This document shows positions 10,118-22,197 of a DNA stretch of 64,000 nucleotides, in pieces. Position 1 is the first letter of the stretch; every line of letters begins with the position of its first letter. This DNA comes from Elmis aenea. Lineage: Eukaryota; Arthropoda; Insecta; Coleoptera; Elmidae. Made by a program: the position numbers and the translations under genes. The notes beneath the pieces are model-generated. The model saw only the letters and a program-made list of their open reading frames with translations. It was not told where the DNA came from and searched no databases. The DNA lies in contig OX393579.1 in assembly GCA_947652605.1 (NCBI GenBank), positions 21,101,674 to 21,165,673 of the forward strand, read 5' to 3'.

Positions 10118-11059
10118 ATGGAATACGGCGAGATACCAGAGTTAAACCAAACCGAGGCAGTTCTTATGGAAACACCAGTTTATTCGTGGCAGTTTATATT
10201 AGAGGCGATATTTTCTGTAACATTTAATATAGTAGTGTTGGCCGCGGCTGTGCTATTAATTTACGTAATAATTAGGTTTAGAGAGCTAAGAACAATCACA
10301 AATATTTACATATTACATTGGGCAATAGTTATGGCTATACATACACCATTTAGCCATACCATAATAAGATTATTTGATAAAATGTTTGCTTTTCTTAATA
10401 ACAGTATTAGTTGTGCAGTTGATGGTTTCACGTTAAGTTTATATTTGCTTAAACTTCTGTTCTCTGTTTTACTTGTGATCGATTGGATCATACTCGAGTT
10501 TTGTCCAGTTAAAGGAATGAGTTTTAGAAAAAAACATTACAAGATTATTATAGGTGTCTGTTGGATTTTGTTTCTGTTACTGTTAGTTTTTAATATAACA
10601 TACTGTAGTATACACGTACGCAAGATGTATCGTGAAATTATATTTTTTTTGACCTTGTGTATAACTGTGCTTCTTATTTTAATTATTCATTTTATACGAG
10701 GTGTACAAAAATGCAGAAATAAAAGCAGAGGTGCAGAAATACATGGTCTGATGGTGGCTACAACATTTGTTCTTGTTTGGGTAGGCTGTCTATTTATGAC
10801 AATGATTATAGTGGATGCATTTAGGTTGTATATTTTAGCAGGGATTTTTCTTGAATTAGGGTCTCATTCTAGTCCATTAATTAATCTACTATTACTTGCT
10901 TATTTAAACAAAGATTTGAAGGTAGCAATTAAACAAACTTTGAGATGTATACCGATGTCGTATATGAATACCACAGCAACTTATCAAAATTCTGATGAAA
11001 GGTCGAGAGACGACAATAATGTTACCGTAAATTTACATGAACCAACTGAAGAAATTTAA
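10118..11059 (+). CDS. Orphan class A-like GPCR, array gene 4
   Basis: A 313-residue paralog with the family plan: NQT sequon at 10, TM3 Cys99 and a loop-2 Cys (TYCSIHV), IDW at the DRY position, Met at 2.50, tail TEEI. It has one extra Lys after TM3 (FRKKHYK). It reads as a mosaic: the first 50 residues and the TM6 end (VDAFRLYILAG) match gene 3, while KSRGAEIHGL in loop 3 and SPLINLLLLAYL in TM7 match gene 5, which suggests past gene conversion or unequal exchange. The ATG is 36 nt after the acceptor at 10080-10082. Upstream, GAGGTTTAAACATTCTTTC near 9991 is shared with genes 5 and 6. Confidence 0.9.
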   Translation: MEYGEIPELNQTEAVLMETPVYSWQFILEAIFSVTFNIVVLAAAVLLIYVIIRFRELRTITNIYILHWAIVMAIHTPFSHTIIRLFDKMFAFLNNSISCAVDGFTLSLYLLKLLFSVLLVIDWIILEFCPVKGMSFRKKHYKIIIGVCWILFLLLLVFNITYCSIHVRKMYREIIFFLTLCITVLLILIIHFIRGVQKCRNKSRGAEIHGLMVATTFVLVWVGCLFMTMIIVDAFRLYILAGIFLELGSHSSPLINLLLLAYLNKDLKVAIKQTLRCIPMSYMNTTATYQNSDERSRDDNNVTVNLHEPTEEI

Positions 11060-11941
11060 AACCTACTCGAAAAATTTACAGATTGAAATTGTGGGAAATA
11101 AATATCTGTAAAATTTAAATTTTAATCTAGCATAATATGTTGTGTAAAACTAACAGTTTTTTTGTGTTTACCTTTTTTTATTTGTATGTTTGGAATTTCT
11201 CTGATTTAATAACATATTTAAGTAACAAAACGTTTTAACAGATTTTGTATTTTAAGTATCACCTTCCTTAAGTAATAAGAAAGTTGCTTAAAATTGTCGT
11301 TTAAAAATATACAAGAATGTTTTGAAATTTTTTTCTTTGCAAATTCTTTATCAATATGATATATTTTTATCGGAAATACATATTTTTTTTAAAATTTCTT
11401 TAGCAAGTACTTAAAAGATGTGGTATGGTTTGCCGGTAAATAGCATCAATTAAAACGATTTTGTACTTTTTTTTAAGTTAACTCACACCGGCGCGATCGA
11501 AATCAAGCCCGTGTGAATTGACGTTTTATCATATAGTTACATGAAATTTGCTTTTAGTTAAAATAAGCATGTTTTGAATAATATAAGATAAAAATAAAAT
11601 TTCCAATACTGTGAAAAATTCTTATTAAGCAATAAATTATGCAAACTAATGTTGTTTTTATAAAATATTCCTGAAATACTTATATTTGTCGGGTAATAAT
11701 GAACACAACACTGTAATCTTAAAAAAAAAGAAAGAGAACACTTCAAATTTTTAATTCCCGTAATTTACAATAACTATTTACAAAAACAACTAAGACTAAC
11801 TTTGATTATGCGTCAAGTGATGGGCAATTTTAAGCTTTTTAAATTACGGGGTTAATTTAAAAATAATAAAATAAATAAAAACCAAATTTTAAAATCAACA
11901 CATTTAAAACAAAAATTATATTACGTTTATCATAGTACCTA
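11060..11941. other. 3' flank of gene 4
   Basis: Diverged copy of the 3' flank found after genes 1-3 (AATAAA at about 11097, the TAAGCAATAAATTA block near 11625). No gene recognised. Confidence 0.6.
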
Positions 11942-14457
11942 TAGGGTGGGCAAATTTCGATGTTTTAATAGGGAATCTCGTTAACTATCAGAGGTATCAA
12001 AAAACAGACCGCGCATCCTCGATCTCTTTTTTCGAGAAAAAGTTAATGGTGAAAACTAAAATTGGTTATCGTCTTTTGTTTTCGAGTTCACCGATAACTC
12101 GATTTTTCGACTTTTTGTTTTATGACTATATTCGCTTGTTTATGAAAATAAACAAACATAATTTTGACGTTCTACAGGCACTTTTTTTAAAAAAAATATA
12201 TCCGAAATTCGAGTTGTGACATAAAGTTGTATTTTTTTAAATATAATCCATAGTTAGATATGACTTATTTAAATTTCTTATTTTTTTGTCATTCCAAATA
12301 TACAGGGTGTCCCCGTTATCACCGCGAATATTTTAAGTGGTGATAGAGGATCTTTTTCTAAGAAAAAATTTCAAGTAAAATTTTTTCCTAAAATCAAATG
12401 CTAAGCTGATATCAACACTTACTTGATTTTTTTACACTTCTGCCTTTTTAAGACTCTGTAGCCGAAAATATCAATTTTATCGTAAAATATCTTGAAGCTT
12501 TTTAATAGAGCATGATATTCTCTACAAAATTAGTTCTGTTTATTTTTTGTCTACAGGCAATGGTTTGAGAGTTATAAAGCAGTTTGTACAAAAAAATGTA
12601 AAAAATGTAAAAAATTTAATTGTTTCTTAGACTTTGCAACCGCTGTATCTTTAAAACGAAAGGTTGTACAAAAAAACCGACGGCCCATTCCGGATAGCAA
12701 ATTTTATGGGCTACAACTTTAGTCTAGTGAAATTTTTTGAAAATCAAACCGATTTTCCGGAAAAGCTGAAAATAAGGAATAGAGTGCAAAAACAAAATTT
12801 CCTACAAATATTGTTTTGTATTTAAAAATGCTTTTAAAGAGAGTGCGATTACGTGATTGAAAATGATGGAGGTCATTTTGAACACTTATTGAAGTAATTT
12901 TGTGGTTACATGTTAATTTTATTGCGTCCAGATGGATTTGCATTGTTTTGCATTTTATCGTTTTTTTTTTCACCTTTTCACTATTATAGACATTTCTATG
13001 ATACATTTAGTTTTATTGAACAATATATTTACCGAAGTTGTAGTCCGTTAAATGCCTTATCCGCAATAGGCATCCGTTTTGCTCTACGACGTTTCGTTAA
13101 AAAGATGTGGCGTTTTTAAAAATTCACATAACTTATTTATATGCAATTTTACAATTTTTTGTTAAATTTGTTCGTTAGCTCCTTAAAAAAAATGATAAGG
13201 GGTGGTTTTCTGAAGAATTTCAAACTTCATAAAAAGCTTTGAAACTGATAAGATCCATAATTTTATGAATGTTGCCGATGCTATGGCATTTTTAAATACA
13301 AAATATCATAATACCGGGAGTTTTTGTTTTTCGAAAACGATAAAATGCAAAACAATGCAAATCCATCTGGACGCAATAAAAATAACATGTAACCACAAAA
13401 TTACTTCAATAAGTGTTCAAAATGAACTCCATCATTCAATTATGTAATCGCACTCTCTTTAAAAGCATTTTTTAATACAAAACAATATTTGTAGGAAATT
13501 TTGTTTTTGCACTCTATTCCTTATTTTCAGCTTTTCCGGAAAATCGGTTTGATTTTCAAAAAATTTCACTTGACCAAAGTTGTAGCGAATAAAATTTGGT
13601 ATCCGGAATGGGCCGTCGGTTTTTTTGTACAACCTTTCGTTTTAAAGATACAGCGGTTGCAAAGTCTAAGAAACAATTAAATTTTGTAAATTTTTTACAT
13701 TTTTTTGTACAAACTGCTTTATAACTCTCAAACTATTGCCTGTAGAAAAAAAAAAAAACTAATTTTGTAGAGAATTTCATGCTCTATTAAAAAGCTTTAA
13801 GGTATTTTACGATAAAATTGATATTTTTGGCTACAGAGTCTTATAAATGCAGAAGTGTAAAAAAATCAAGTTAGTGTTGATATCAGCTAAGCATTTGATT
13901 TTAGGAAAAAATTTTACTTGAAATTTTTTCTTAGAAAAAGGTCCTCTATCACCATTTAAAATATTCGCGGTGATAACGGGGACACCCTGTATAAGGGTTG
14001 ATGTATTTATTTTCAAAAATACGAAAGTTACGAAGGTTTTTTAGTTGTTTTTTTTAACAAAATTATAGTAGGCTGTGAAAACAAAAACAAAACAAGGTGT
14101 AAAACCTTTTAAAACTCATTTGGTACAAGTTACGAGGGTTTTGTAATTTGTTGTTGTGATAAACATTACAAATATTTGAACATAAGATAAACTACATTAC
14201 TGCAGATTCCGATTTTATCGTTAGAACGTCAAAATTATTTTTGTTTATTTTCATAAACAAATGAGATATGGCCATAAAACGAAAAGCCGAAAAATCAAGT
14301 TATCAGCGATAACTCGAAAACAAAAGACGATAACCAATTTTAGTTTTCACCATTACCTTTTTCCCGAAAAAAGAGATCGAGGATGCGCGGTCCGTTTTTT
14401 GATACCTCTTATAGTTACCGAGATTCCCTATTTAAACATCGAAATTGGCCCACCTTG
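11942..14457. mobile_element. Outer fold-back element, split by a second fold-back
   Basis: Left arm from 11942 (TAGGGTGGGCAAATTTCGA) pairs with the right arm ending at 14457 (inverted: CAAGGTGGGCCAATTTCGA). The paired parts include the GATCGAGGATGCGCGGTC block on both sides. TA flanks both ends. The fold-back at 12303-13989 sits inside it. Its interior resembles the element at 44787-45967, which shows the unoccupied site. Confidence 0.75.
12303..13989. mobile_element. Giant palindromic (fold-back) element, copy A1
   Basis: 1687 bp beginning CAGGGTGTCCCCGTTATC and ending in its inverse, flanked by TA (12301-12302 and 13990-13991). Arms of roughly 650 bp are inverted copies of each other around a loop of about 350 bp (12970-13330). 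Small open frames in both arms are mirror products of the palindrome, not genes. A second copy lies at 46945-48623 with its loop inverted relative to this one. Confidence 0.9.
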
Positions 14458-14623
14458 TACATTAGCATGAATAACAATTTATCGAACATTTAAATTACTT
14501 TCAATTATTTTTAAACCTTTTTTAGCTACAGCAGTGTTTTTCGACCTTATCACTGTCAGGGCACACTTTTAACGCTAAAATTTCGTGGCACTTTATATGG
14601 GTCATTGTATTATTAGTACGCGG

Positions 14624-15838
14624 CAGGGTTGAGCAGATTTAAATCAATTGATTTAAATCACGATTTAAATCTTAATTTAAATCAAGTGATTTTTTTTAAA
14701 TCATTGATTTAAATCAAGTGATTAAAAAAAAAATATCAATTTAAATCACAGATTATATGAGTACAATATAATATTTATAATAAAACAAAATTGTATTACT
14801 ATTAGTAATTAAATACACGAAATAGTGAATACACCATATCAATTTGCTCTTGTAAAGTAATATTCATTGTGGAAATGCAATAATTCAAAAAATAAATGAC
14901 AAGTTTTTGACGTTAGCGAAGTGAACAGTCATTTTTTTCAATTTATACGGCACTTTATTGCTTCAATAACGACTTGAAGAAAAATGTCGAATATCTCGAA
15001 AAGTATGAGTTTTGGTTATAGGACATACTTAACAAAATATGAAGCTCTTTTAAAGACGAATTCGATGACAAAAAAAAATACAGGGGTTTGCATTTGAAAA
15101 AATCGAGTTACGAGCTTTCGAAAATCATGGAAGTTGCCACCTATTTATAAACACCCCTGTATGTGTGATTCAAATTTTTTCATATAAAGCGAACAAAGAA
15201 ATTTTTTCTGCATGTCCATGCCAAATTACAACTCTGTACTTCAAAATAACTTCCGGAGAATTTTTTAAATAAAGACTTAAAACCTTGAATAATTTAAAAA
15301 AAAATTTTTTTACGCCGTATAAAAACCTGTAGTATTTTATATTGATGCAAAGCTAAAATTAAGGCGGTCAAAAATATTAAATAAAAAATGGGGTGTTGTA
15401 TTTGAAATATAAAAGTTGCTATTAGTTCCAGAAAAGTGACTCACCCTGTATATTTGAAAATATTTTTATTGTGTTGTTTAGAAAAAACTGTATAAAATAG
15501 CATTTGAGTCAACTTCATATCTCAAGCCGTTTAGCCACAATCGACCGATCCCGCAATAATGACTCACCCTGTACATAATTAATTAAACATCACCATTTAG
15601 CACTGATTTTTTCAAAATTCTTAATCATAATATTTAATTTTTCATTTTGACAAAAATTCACCAATGAATTAAATATATTGGTTATTAAATACATTAGCAC
15701 AAAACAGAAATAGCATGTGAATATGTCACTAAATTCGATAATATGTTACATTTGATTAAAATAAAAAAAATCTGATTTAAATCAAATAAATCGATTTTTT
15801 TGATTTTTTTAAAAAAATCACGATTTTTATCCACCCTG
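14624..15838 (-). mobile_element. Non-autonomous hAT-type element, copy B3
   Basis: 1215 bp, inverted relative to B1 and B2. It starts CAGGGTTGAGCAGATTT and ends TCCACCCTG, with a perfect 8-bp duplication GTACGCGG (14616-14623 and 15839-15846). It interrupts an older fragment beginning near 14531 (CAGTGTTTTTCGACC) that resembles the ends of the element at 35690-38119. Confidence 0.9.
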
Positions 15839-15846
15839 GTACGCGG

Positions 15847-16230
15847 GTCATTCCAAAAGTAAAGAACGTTTTGATCTGACAAGCCGCGCCAGTTTTGCGA
15901 CCCCTCAGTCAGGGGCGCGGGGGCGGCATTGCGCTCACTGCACCCCCCCCCACTTGACCAGCCCTGCATGTTGTCGTAGTAGTTCCTGACAAGTTTGAAA
16001 ATAATACACGTAGTTTCTTACTTCCGGTCTGTTTTGCCCAAATTTAAATAAGAATATGTATTATTTATTTTTTAAAGATACACTGTTTATTTTCAGACTT
16101 TCTTGTTCATAATGAAATATTCTTTAAAAACCATTAAAAATAATTTTTGTTTACAAATACATGGCATTTCACGAGATTAGTGGTTTTAATAATAACTTAC
16201 AAACATGATATTTCAAAGAAATTAATTGGT
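15847..16230. other. Gene-free stretch
   Basis: A GC-rich patch at about 15880-15965 including a run of nine C is probably older repeat debris. Otherwise nothing recognised. Confidence 0.4.
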
Positions 16231-16231
16231 A

Positions 16232-16549
16232 GGCTGTGGACTCTATTATCCGAACTAATTAGAGATCAAGATGATCCGCATAAACAAAAATCAGGATAAT
16301 CGAAAGGATACGAAAAGGAATTTAGTATCAACGATTTTTATTAAAATATAATATAGTTTCACAATACATATGTATGTACCTACTACCTACCTAGAGAATT
16401 TTATTTTTTTGCAGGAAATTTTAGATGCTAATTTTGTCGCGTGTTGTGTAGCAAATTCGTATAAATTGCTGATTTCTGTTAAAATTATTTGTTTTGTGGA
16501 AGACGGATATATTTGGACACCCGGTCATGATAATAGAGGTTCTACTGTT
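16232..16549. mobile_element. pogo/Tigger-like MITE
   Basis: About 318 bp. The right end, inverted, reads CAGTAGAACCTCTATTAT and the left end has ACTCTATTATCCG, which resembles termini of pogo/Tigger-type elements. The left terminus is diverged and the TA duplication is only apparent on the left. A 60-codon frame inside is not supported as a gene. Confidence 0.45.
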
Positions 16550-16746
16550 TAAAAATTATTTATAAAACCACAAAAATTTTAACAATTTGTTAAAATTCAA
16601 TACCATTTTGGACAAATTTGAGGTTTAGACATTCTTGCTTGCAAATTTATTTTATTGATACTTTATTTTTTGTAGTAAGTGCTATCTATACTACATTTTT
16701 GTTGTAGGATCATACTATCAGTACATACTAAATTTAATCAAACATA

Positions 16747-17673
16747 ATGGAATCCGACGAGATACCCGAGTGGAACCGAACCGACGAAGTTCTTTTGGAA
16801 ACACCAGTTTATTCGTGGCACTTCATATTTCAAGTGATATTTTCTGTAACATTTAATACAATAATGTTGGCTGCGGCTGTTTTATTAATTTACGTAATAA
16901 TTAAGTTTAGAGGATTAAGAACAATCACAAATATCTACATATTACATTGGACAATAGTTGCTGCTATAGAGATACCAAATAGTTACACTATACGAAGATT
17001 AGTTGATATAACGATTAATTTTAGTCGATATAAGCCTATAAGTTGTGTAGTTGGTGAATTCGTGATGACATTCTTTACGCTTAGATTTATGCTCTCTGCT
17101 TTACTTGTCATTGATTGGATCATACTCGAGTTTTTTCCAGTTAAAGGAATGAGTTTTAGAAAACATTACAAGATTATTATAGGTGTCTGTTGGATTTTGA
17201 CTCTGTTACAGCTAGTTTTTAATATAACATACTGTATTTTGTACGCACACCCTGTTAATGGTGAAATTATATTTTTCCTGATATTTCTCCTTATTTTAAT
17301 TATTCACTTTATACGAGGGGTACAAAAATGCAGAAATAAAAGCAGAGGCGCAGAAATACATGGTCTGATGGTGGCTACAATATTTGCTCTTGTTTGGGTA
17401 GCCTGTTTAGTGATCACAATAATTTTGGTGCATGCATTTGGGTTGTATGTTGCAGCAGGGATTATTTTTGAGGTAGGGTCTCATTCTAGTCCATTAATTA
17501 ATCTTCTATTACTTGCTTATTTAAACAAAGATTTTAAGATAGCAATTAAACAAACTTTAAGATGTAAACCGACATCGGATATGAACACCACAGCGACTTA
17601 TCAAAATGTTGATGATAGGTCAGCAAAAGACAATGTAACTGTGAATTTACCTGCACCAACTGAAGCAATTTAA
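16747..17673 (+). CDS. Orphan class A-like GPCR, array gene 5
   Basis: A 308-residue paralog, grouping with gene 6 (both start MES/MEH, NRT sequon at 10, Ala at 2.50 within HWTIVAAI, FFPVKG after the DRY-equivalent IDW, tail TEAI). TM3 Cys in PISCVVG and loop-2 Cys in TYCILYA are kept. TM5 lacks four residues present in genes 1, 4 and 6 (FFLIFLLILIIH against FYLTLGITVLLILIIH), so this helix may be short. The ATG is 39 nt after the acceptor TAG at 16705-16707. A GAATAAAAC poly(A)-type signal lies near 17785. Its 3' flank is not related to those of genes 1-4. Confidence 0.88.
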   Translation: MESDEIPEWNRTDEVLLETPVYSWHFIFQVIFSVTFNTIMLAAAVLLIYVIIKFRGLRTITNIYILHWTIVAAIEIPNSYTIRRLVDITINFSRYKPISCVVGEFVMTFFTLRFMLSALLVIDWIILEFFPVKGMSFRKHYKIIIGVCWILTLLQLVFNITYCILYAHPVNGEIIFFLIFLLILIIHFIRGVQKCRNKSRGAEIHGLMVATIFALVWVACLVITIILVHAFGLYVAAGIIFEVGSHSSPLINLLLLAYLNKDFKIAIKQTLRCKPTSDMNTTATYQNVDDRSAKDNVTVNLPAPTEAI

Positions 17674-19513
17674 TAATAAATGGCTGAAAAATGTAGAAAT
17701 TTGGGAAAATTGGAAAAATGTGATGATTTTATGGTTGAAATTATATTTTTCTTAAATGTTTAAATTTTAGTTTTGTAATTATAAGAATAAAACACCTAAA
17801 TTTTTCTGTTATTACCAAGGCGGTAATGACTTTTTGGTTTTTTAGGTTCATCCACACGTTACTATATGATAAGTTTTGATTTAAGTGTTAATTTAAAAAT
17901 ACAAGCTTTTTGCTATATTACAAGTGTTTTTTATGTGATTTGTACTTTTATATTTTTGAAATAATAATATTTAAATTTTTTAATCGTCTTATTCTGGGTT
18001 TTTAATTTAAAATTATTTAGTGGGTAACTTTACCAGTAAGTTCAACATTTATAGCCACTAAAAGATAGTTAAAATACTTTTGGATTTAACAAAGAAGATA
18101 TATGAATATCGAATACTAACAGTTTAGGGCTAAGGATATTAACTCGTTTTCTGTAACTATACAGGATTCCTCAACGAAAACTTTACGGCCTAAATGCAGA
18201 AAAGATAAAGTAAAGCTTCGACAACCACCTTAAATATTACTTTTCGAAAAATCTATCATTAGTTTGTTTCAAAACGTGCCTCCATTTCTGCATCATGTAG
18301 GCGTCACGACTACTTTAAATAACTTTTTTATACGACCACTATTGTAAATGACTTTTACCGTGCAGCCTGCATGCCTACATAGTAAGTGGGTCCTTACGCA
18401 CGGTTAGCAAAAAGCACAGTTTTTTTAAAGAAATAATCAAAGTAGACTTACGTCAAACACTGCATGCCTAGTAAGTGAGTTATAACGCACGGTAAGCAAA
18501 ACGTACACTTGCCTAGAAATTTCAACGTAGGCTTATGACAAAATTGATAAGAAAATGTATTTACATGTGTATATTAGCCAAAAAGCCGTTAAAATCAAAG
18601 GTATTATGTGATCGTAGAAAAAGTAAGCTCCATAACACGAGTTGTAAAGCAATTACGCACAAGTGCGTAATATGTTCTTACAACTTTTGTTATGTAATAT
18701 GCTATTAAGATACAGCATCAGATTTATTCCAGGAAGGGTATGTACGTCCGATGAACGATCAGCCATCTGCGCAGTATTTATATCACATTCCAGCACAGAG
18801 TCTCTGATAGTTCATCAGACTAAACTACTAAATAAAGTGTTAGGCAATTTACAAACTACTTTAAAATAGCGACATTAATTTGTATAAATATTCAAATTCG
18901 CAGCTAACTATTTTTTCTAAATGAAAACCTGGCTTTAATGTAATTAAAAGTGCTCTTTTTAATAAACTGGTGCAGCCACCACATGTCTTTTACCATAACT
19001 ATATTGCATGTATATGTGTGTATAAAATGTTTAAGGCGTCGATTCAGGCGTTCTAACCGTAAATGATAACTGTCAGCATGCGTAGATGACATCTATCAAA
19101 CTGACGTTTTATACGCGTGTTTATGACATATAAACAACTATAGCGTTGTTTAAAAAACATTAAATTGTTTTAATATCCATTCCTTTTTCCAGGAAAATTT
19201 AAGAGTTTAGACAAACGGCATTTTCAAAAAAAAAACAGTTGTTCCATAATTTAAAATATTACCTATAAAAAAATTATTAAGGTTTTTTATAGACCCAAAT
19301 ATCAATATTTATTACCGTTTTTATGCAATTTTCAATTAACGTAACAGCTTAAACACTCTGTATATTAGTTATTATTTGAACAATCAAGTAAACGCACGCA
19401 ATTTGTAATATATTTTTAAATGCTCTTAAAATTAATTAAAAGAATAAAAAAATTTGCTTAAGACAGGAAAACTATAAGGATCAAGTACCTAATAGATAAT
19501 TTAGTATTGTAAC
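17674..19513. other. Gene-free stretch after gene 5
   Basis: Contains the likely gene 5 poly(A) signal, an imperfect repeat near 18365-18520 (TGCATGCCTA...AGTAAGTG... twice) and a short inverted repeat at about 18635-18700. No gene recognised; open frames of 60-70 codons have no recognisable product. Confidence 0.5.
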
Positions 19514-22189
19514 CAGGGACTGAGAACGGAACGAAAACGAAAACGTTAAACGAAATTAACCGAAATTTTTTTAAGAACGAAAACGAAACCGAAAACGAAA
19601 TTATTATTTTTCGTTCAAGAACGAAAACGAAATAAATATTTTCCAAAACAGGTTTTAACCGGTTTTGTCGCTATTTCAATTTTATTTGTTAAGCACATAC
19701 GCGAATTTACCTTCTGTGCTGGGGAGACTCCACGAGGCAGTAAAAATCTCACTTGAAATAAGTGAGCTTCACTTTTCTCCATATATTTACGTGAATATGT
19801 ATTAACAACTTTATTGTTTATACTTGCAATTTCGTGTAACACAATTAACGGTACAGATATTCTCTATTTCTAATTTGTTTTTTAGATCATCAATATAGAA
19901 TATACACTTGATTGGATATATATTATCATTGTGTATGTTTTATTTGCGTTTAGACATAATAATAGTAAAATTTATTCTTACTTCGAAAAGGACTAATGTA
20001 AAAGAAGATTTATTGGAAGATGTGTTGCTAGTAAGATTTAACGGAATGTGAAAATGTATATATTGTATGGTATGTACAAACTATAAAATTAAAGTTTCAA
20101 GTTAATATAAGTTTTTTTTTAATATCTTTTTTATTTATAACATTTAGTAAATTATCCACTTGAATTCATTCTTTTGTCTTTTTAAATAATTACAGCAGGA
20201 TCTTATTTAATTCAAATGCATAGATTTTTAGTACTAAAACAAATTTAAAACAGCACTTGCTATATTTTCATATTTTTAGATAAAGATCGTGTGTTTTTGC
20301 ACCTTACGGGTGTTAAACTTAATAAAATGGTTAAATGTTAATGTGTTTAACGATTTGGTAAATTTAATATGGCGATGGTTCGCCAGTCTAAAATATGCTG
20401 TCCGTAAGCATCAAACCCCATCGTCATCGTTTATATTTTAGTTGAGACGCAAATATTGTTATCGTATTTATAGAGGGTTGTGGTGACTAGGAAAAAAATT
20501 ATTTTTTGACGAAAAAAAAAAAAATTTTAAACCGGTTTTAACCGTTATTATTTCGGCTCACGAAAACGAAAAAAGAATTTTTTCGGTTAGAACGAAAAGA
20601 ACGAAAACGATATACAGGGTGTCCCAGTTAACTTGAACAGCATGGGGATCTCGTAAACGGTAAGAGATACAGAGTTGGTTAAATGGGTGAAAATGATCTA
20701 TGATTTAAGAGCAACTATTCTATGAAAAAAAATCTTGAAAAAAATCTATAGTTTTTGGGCTATTCGTAAAAAACAAAAAAATGACGTTTTCGATTTTTGC
20801 TCATAACTTGCTTATTTAAAATCATACCCAAAATATTTTTCGACATTATTAGGACACTTTTTTGCGTAGAATTGAAATTAGTTAATAAATTTTACCCATC
20901 TTCATTTGTTTTTGTTATTTTAACATCAACTTTCTTATTTTAAATACGGGTCGTAGTTGGCTATGACACCATTAAAAAGAGTTTTTTTTTCTCGTTCCAT
21001 TGATGTATGGGTTGTTGGGTTTATTTTCAAAAATAGGCAAGTTATAGCAATATTATTGTATTTGTTAAGTTTAATCAAAGTGACCATTGGAAAACAAAAT
21101 AAAACATCACATAAATAAACTAGCTGTACTTAATTCAACACAAAGAAACCTAGTTAATTTAAGATATTTTTCAAATTACATGAAAATTTATGATTTTTCA
21201 ATTACTATTACGATTGAATCTAAATTATAACATGCGTTCAAAGTGTAGCCCACTCTCCATCGGCAATGCAAATTTGAGATCTGCACTTTGTAGATAACAA
21301 TTATTTCCTAAGCATATTACTTTCTATTTGATAAAATATTCTTAAAACAGCTTATCATAAAAAGACAATTGAACACAATTAAAAAAATAATATTGGCTAG
21401 TTTAACAAAAGTTTATCAAATAAAAAGAAATATGCTTAGGAAAACATGATTATCTACAAAGTGCAGATCTCAAATTTGTATTGCCTATGGAGAGTGGGCT
21501 ACACTTTGAACGCATGTTATAATTTAGATTCAATGGTAATAGTAACTGAAAAATCATAAATTATTATGTAATTTAAAACATATCTTGAATTATTTAGGTT
21601 TCTTTGTGTTTAATCAGGTACAGCTAGTTTATTTATATGATGTTTTGTTTTGTTTTCCAATGGCCACTTTGATTAAACTTAACAAATACAATAATATTGC
21701 TATAACTTGCCTATTTTTGAAAATAAACCTAACAACCTATACATCAATGGAACGAGAAAAAAAATCTCTTTTTAATGGTGTCATAGCCAACTACGACCCG
21801 TATTTAAAATAAGAAAGTTGATGTTAAAATAACAAAAACAAATGAAGATGGGTAAAATTTATTAACTAATTTCAATTCTACGCAAAAAAGTGTCCTAATA
21901 ATGTCGGAAAATATTTTGGGTATGATTTTAAATAAGCAAGTTATAAGCAAAAATCGAAAACGTCATTTTTTTGTTTTTTACGAATAGCCCAAAAACTGTA
22001 GATTTTTTTCAAGATTTTTTTTCGTAGAATAGTTGCTCTTAAATCATAGATCATTTTCACCCATTTAACCAACTCTGTATCTCTTACCGTTTACGAGATC
22101 CCCATGCTGTTCAAGTTAATTGGGACACCCTGTATTTCGTTTTCGTTCCGAACAGAAACGAACGAAATTTTTTTCGTTTTTAGTCCCTG
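19514..22189. mobile_element. hAT-type element hosting a fold-back element
   Basis: Ends CAGGGACTGAGAACGGAACG and, inverted, CAGGGACTAAAAACGAAAA, flanked by a perfect 8-bp duplication ATTGTAAC (19506-19513 and 22190-22197). Subterminal DNA is rich in repeated ACGAAAACGAAA motifs. The fold-back at 20615-22132 inserted near its right end. About 1.16 kb of hAT-type DNA remains without a recognisable transposase. Confidence 0.85.
20615..22132. mobile_element. Giant palindromic (fold-back) element, copy C
   Basis: 1518 bp, starting CAGGGTGTCCCAGTTAA and ending in its inverse, with TA at 20613-20614 and 22133-22134. The arms are inverted copies over nearly their full length (around 700 bp each), with very high similarity by eye, for example GCATGGGGATCTCGTAAACG near the left end and its complement near the right. 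High arm identity suggests a young insertion. Confidence 0.9.
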
Positions 22190-22197
22190 ATTGTAAC

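Noticed and set aside
12719..13447. Repeated small open frames (also at 47818-48424) looking like a conserved peptide
   Set aside because: They are carried by the two palindromic A elements and appear on both strands by symmetry; no start context or domain supports a gene.
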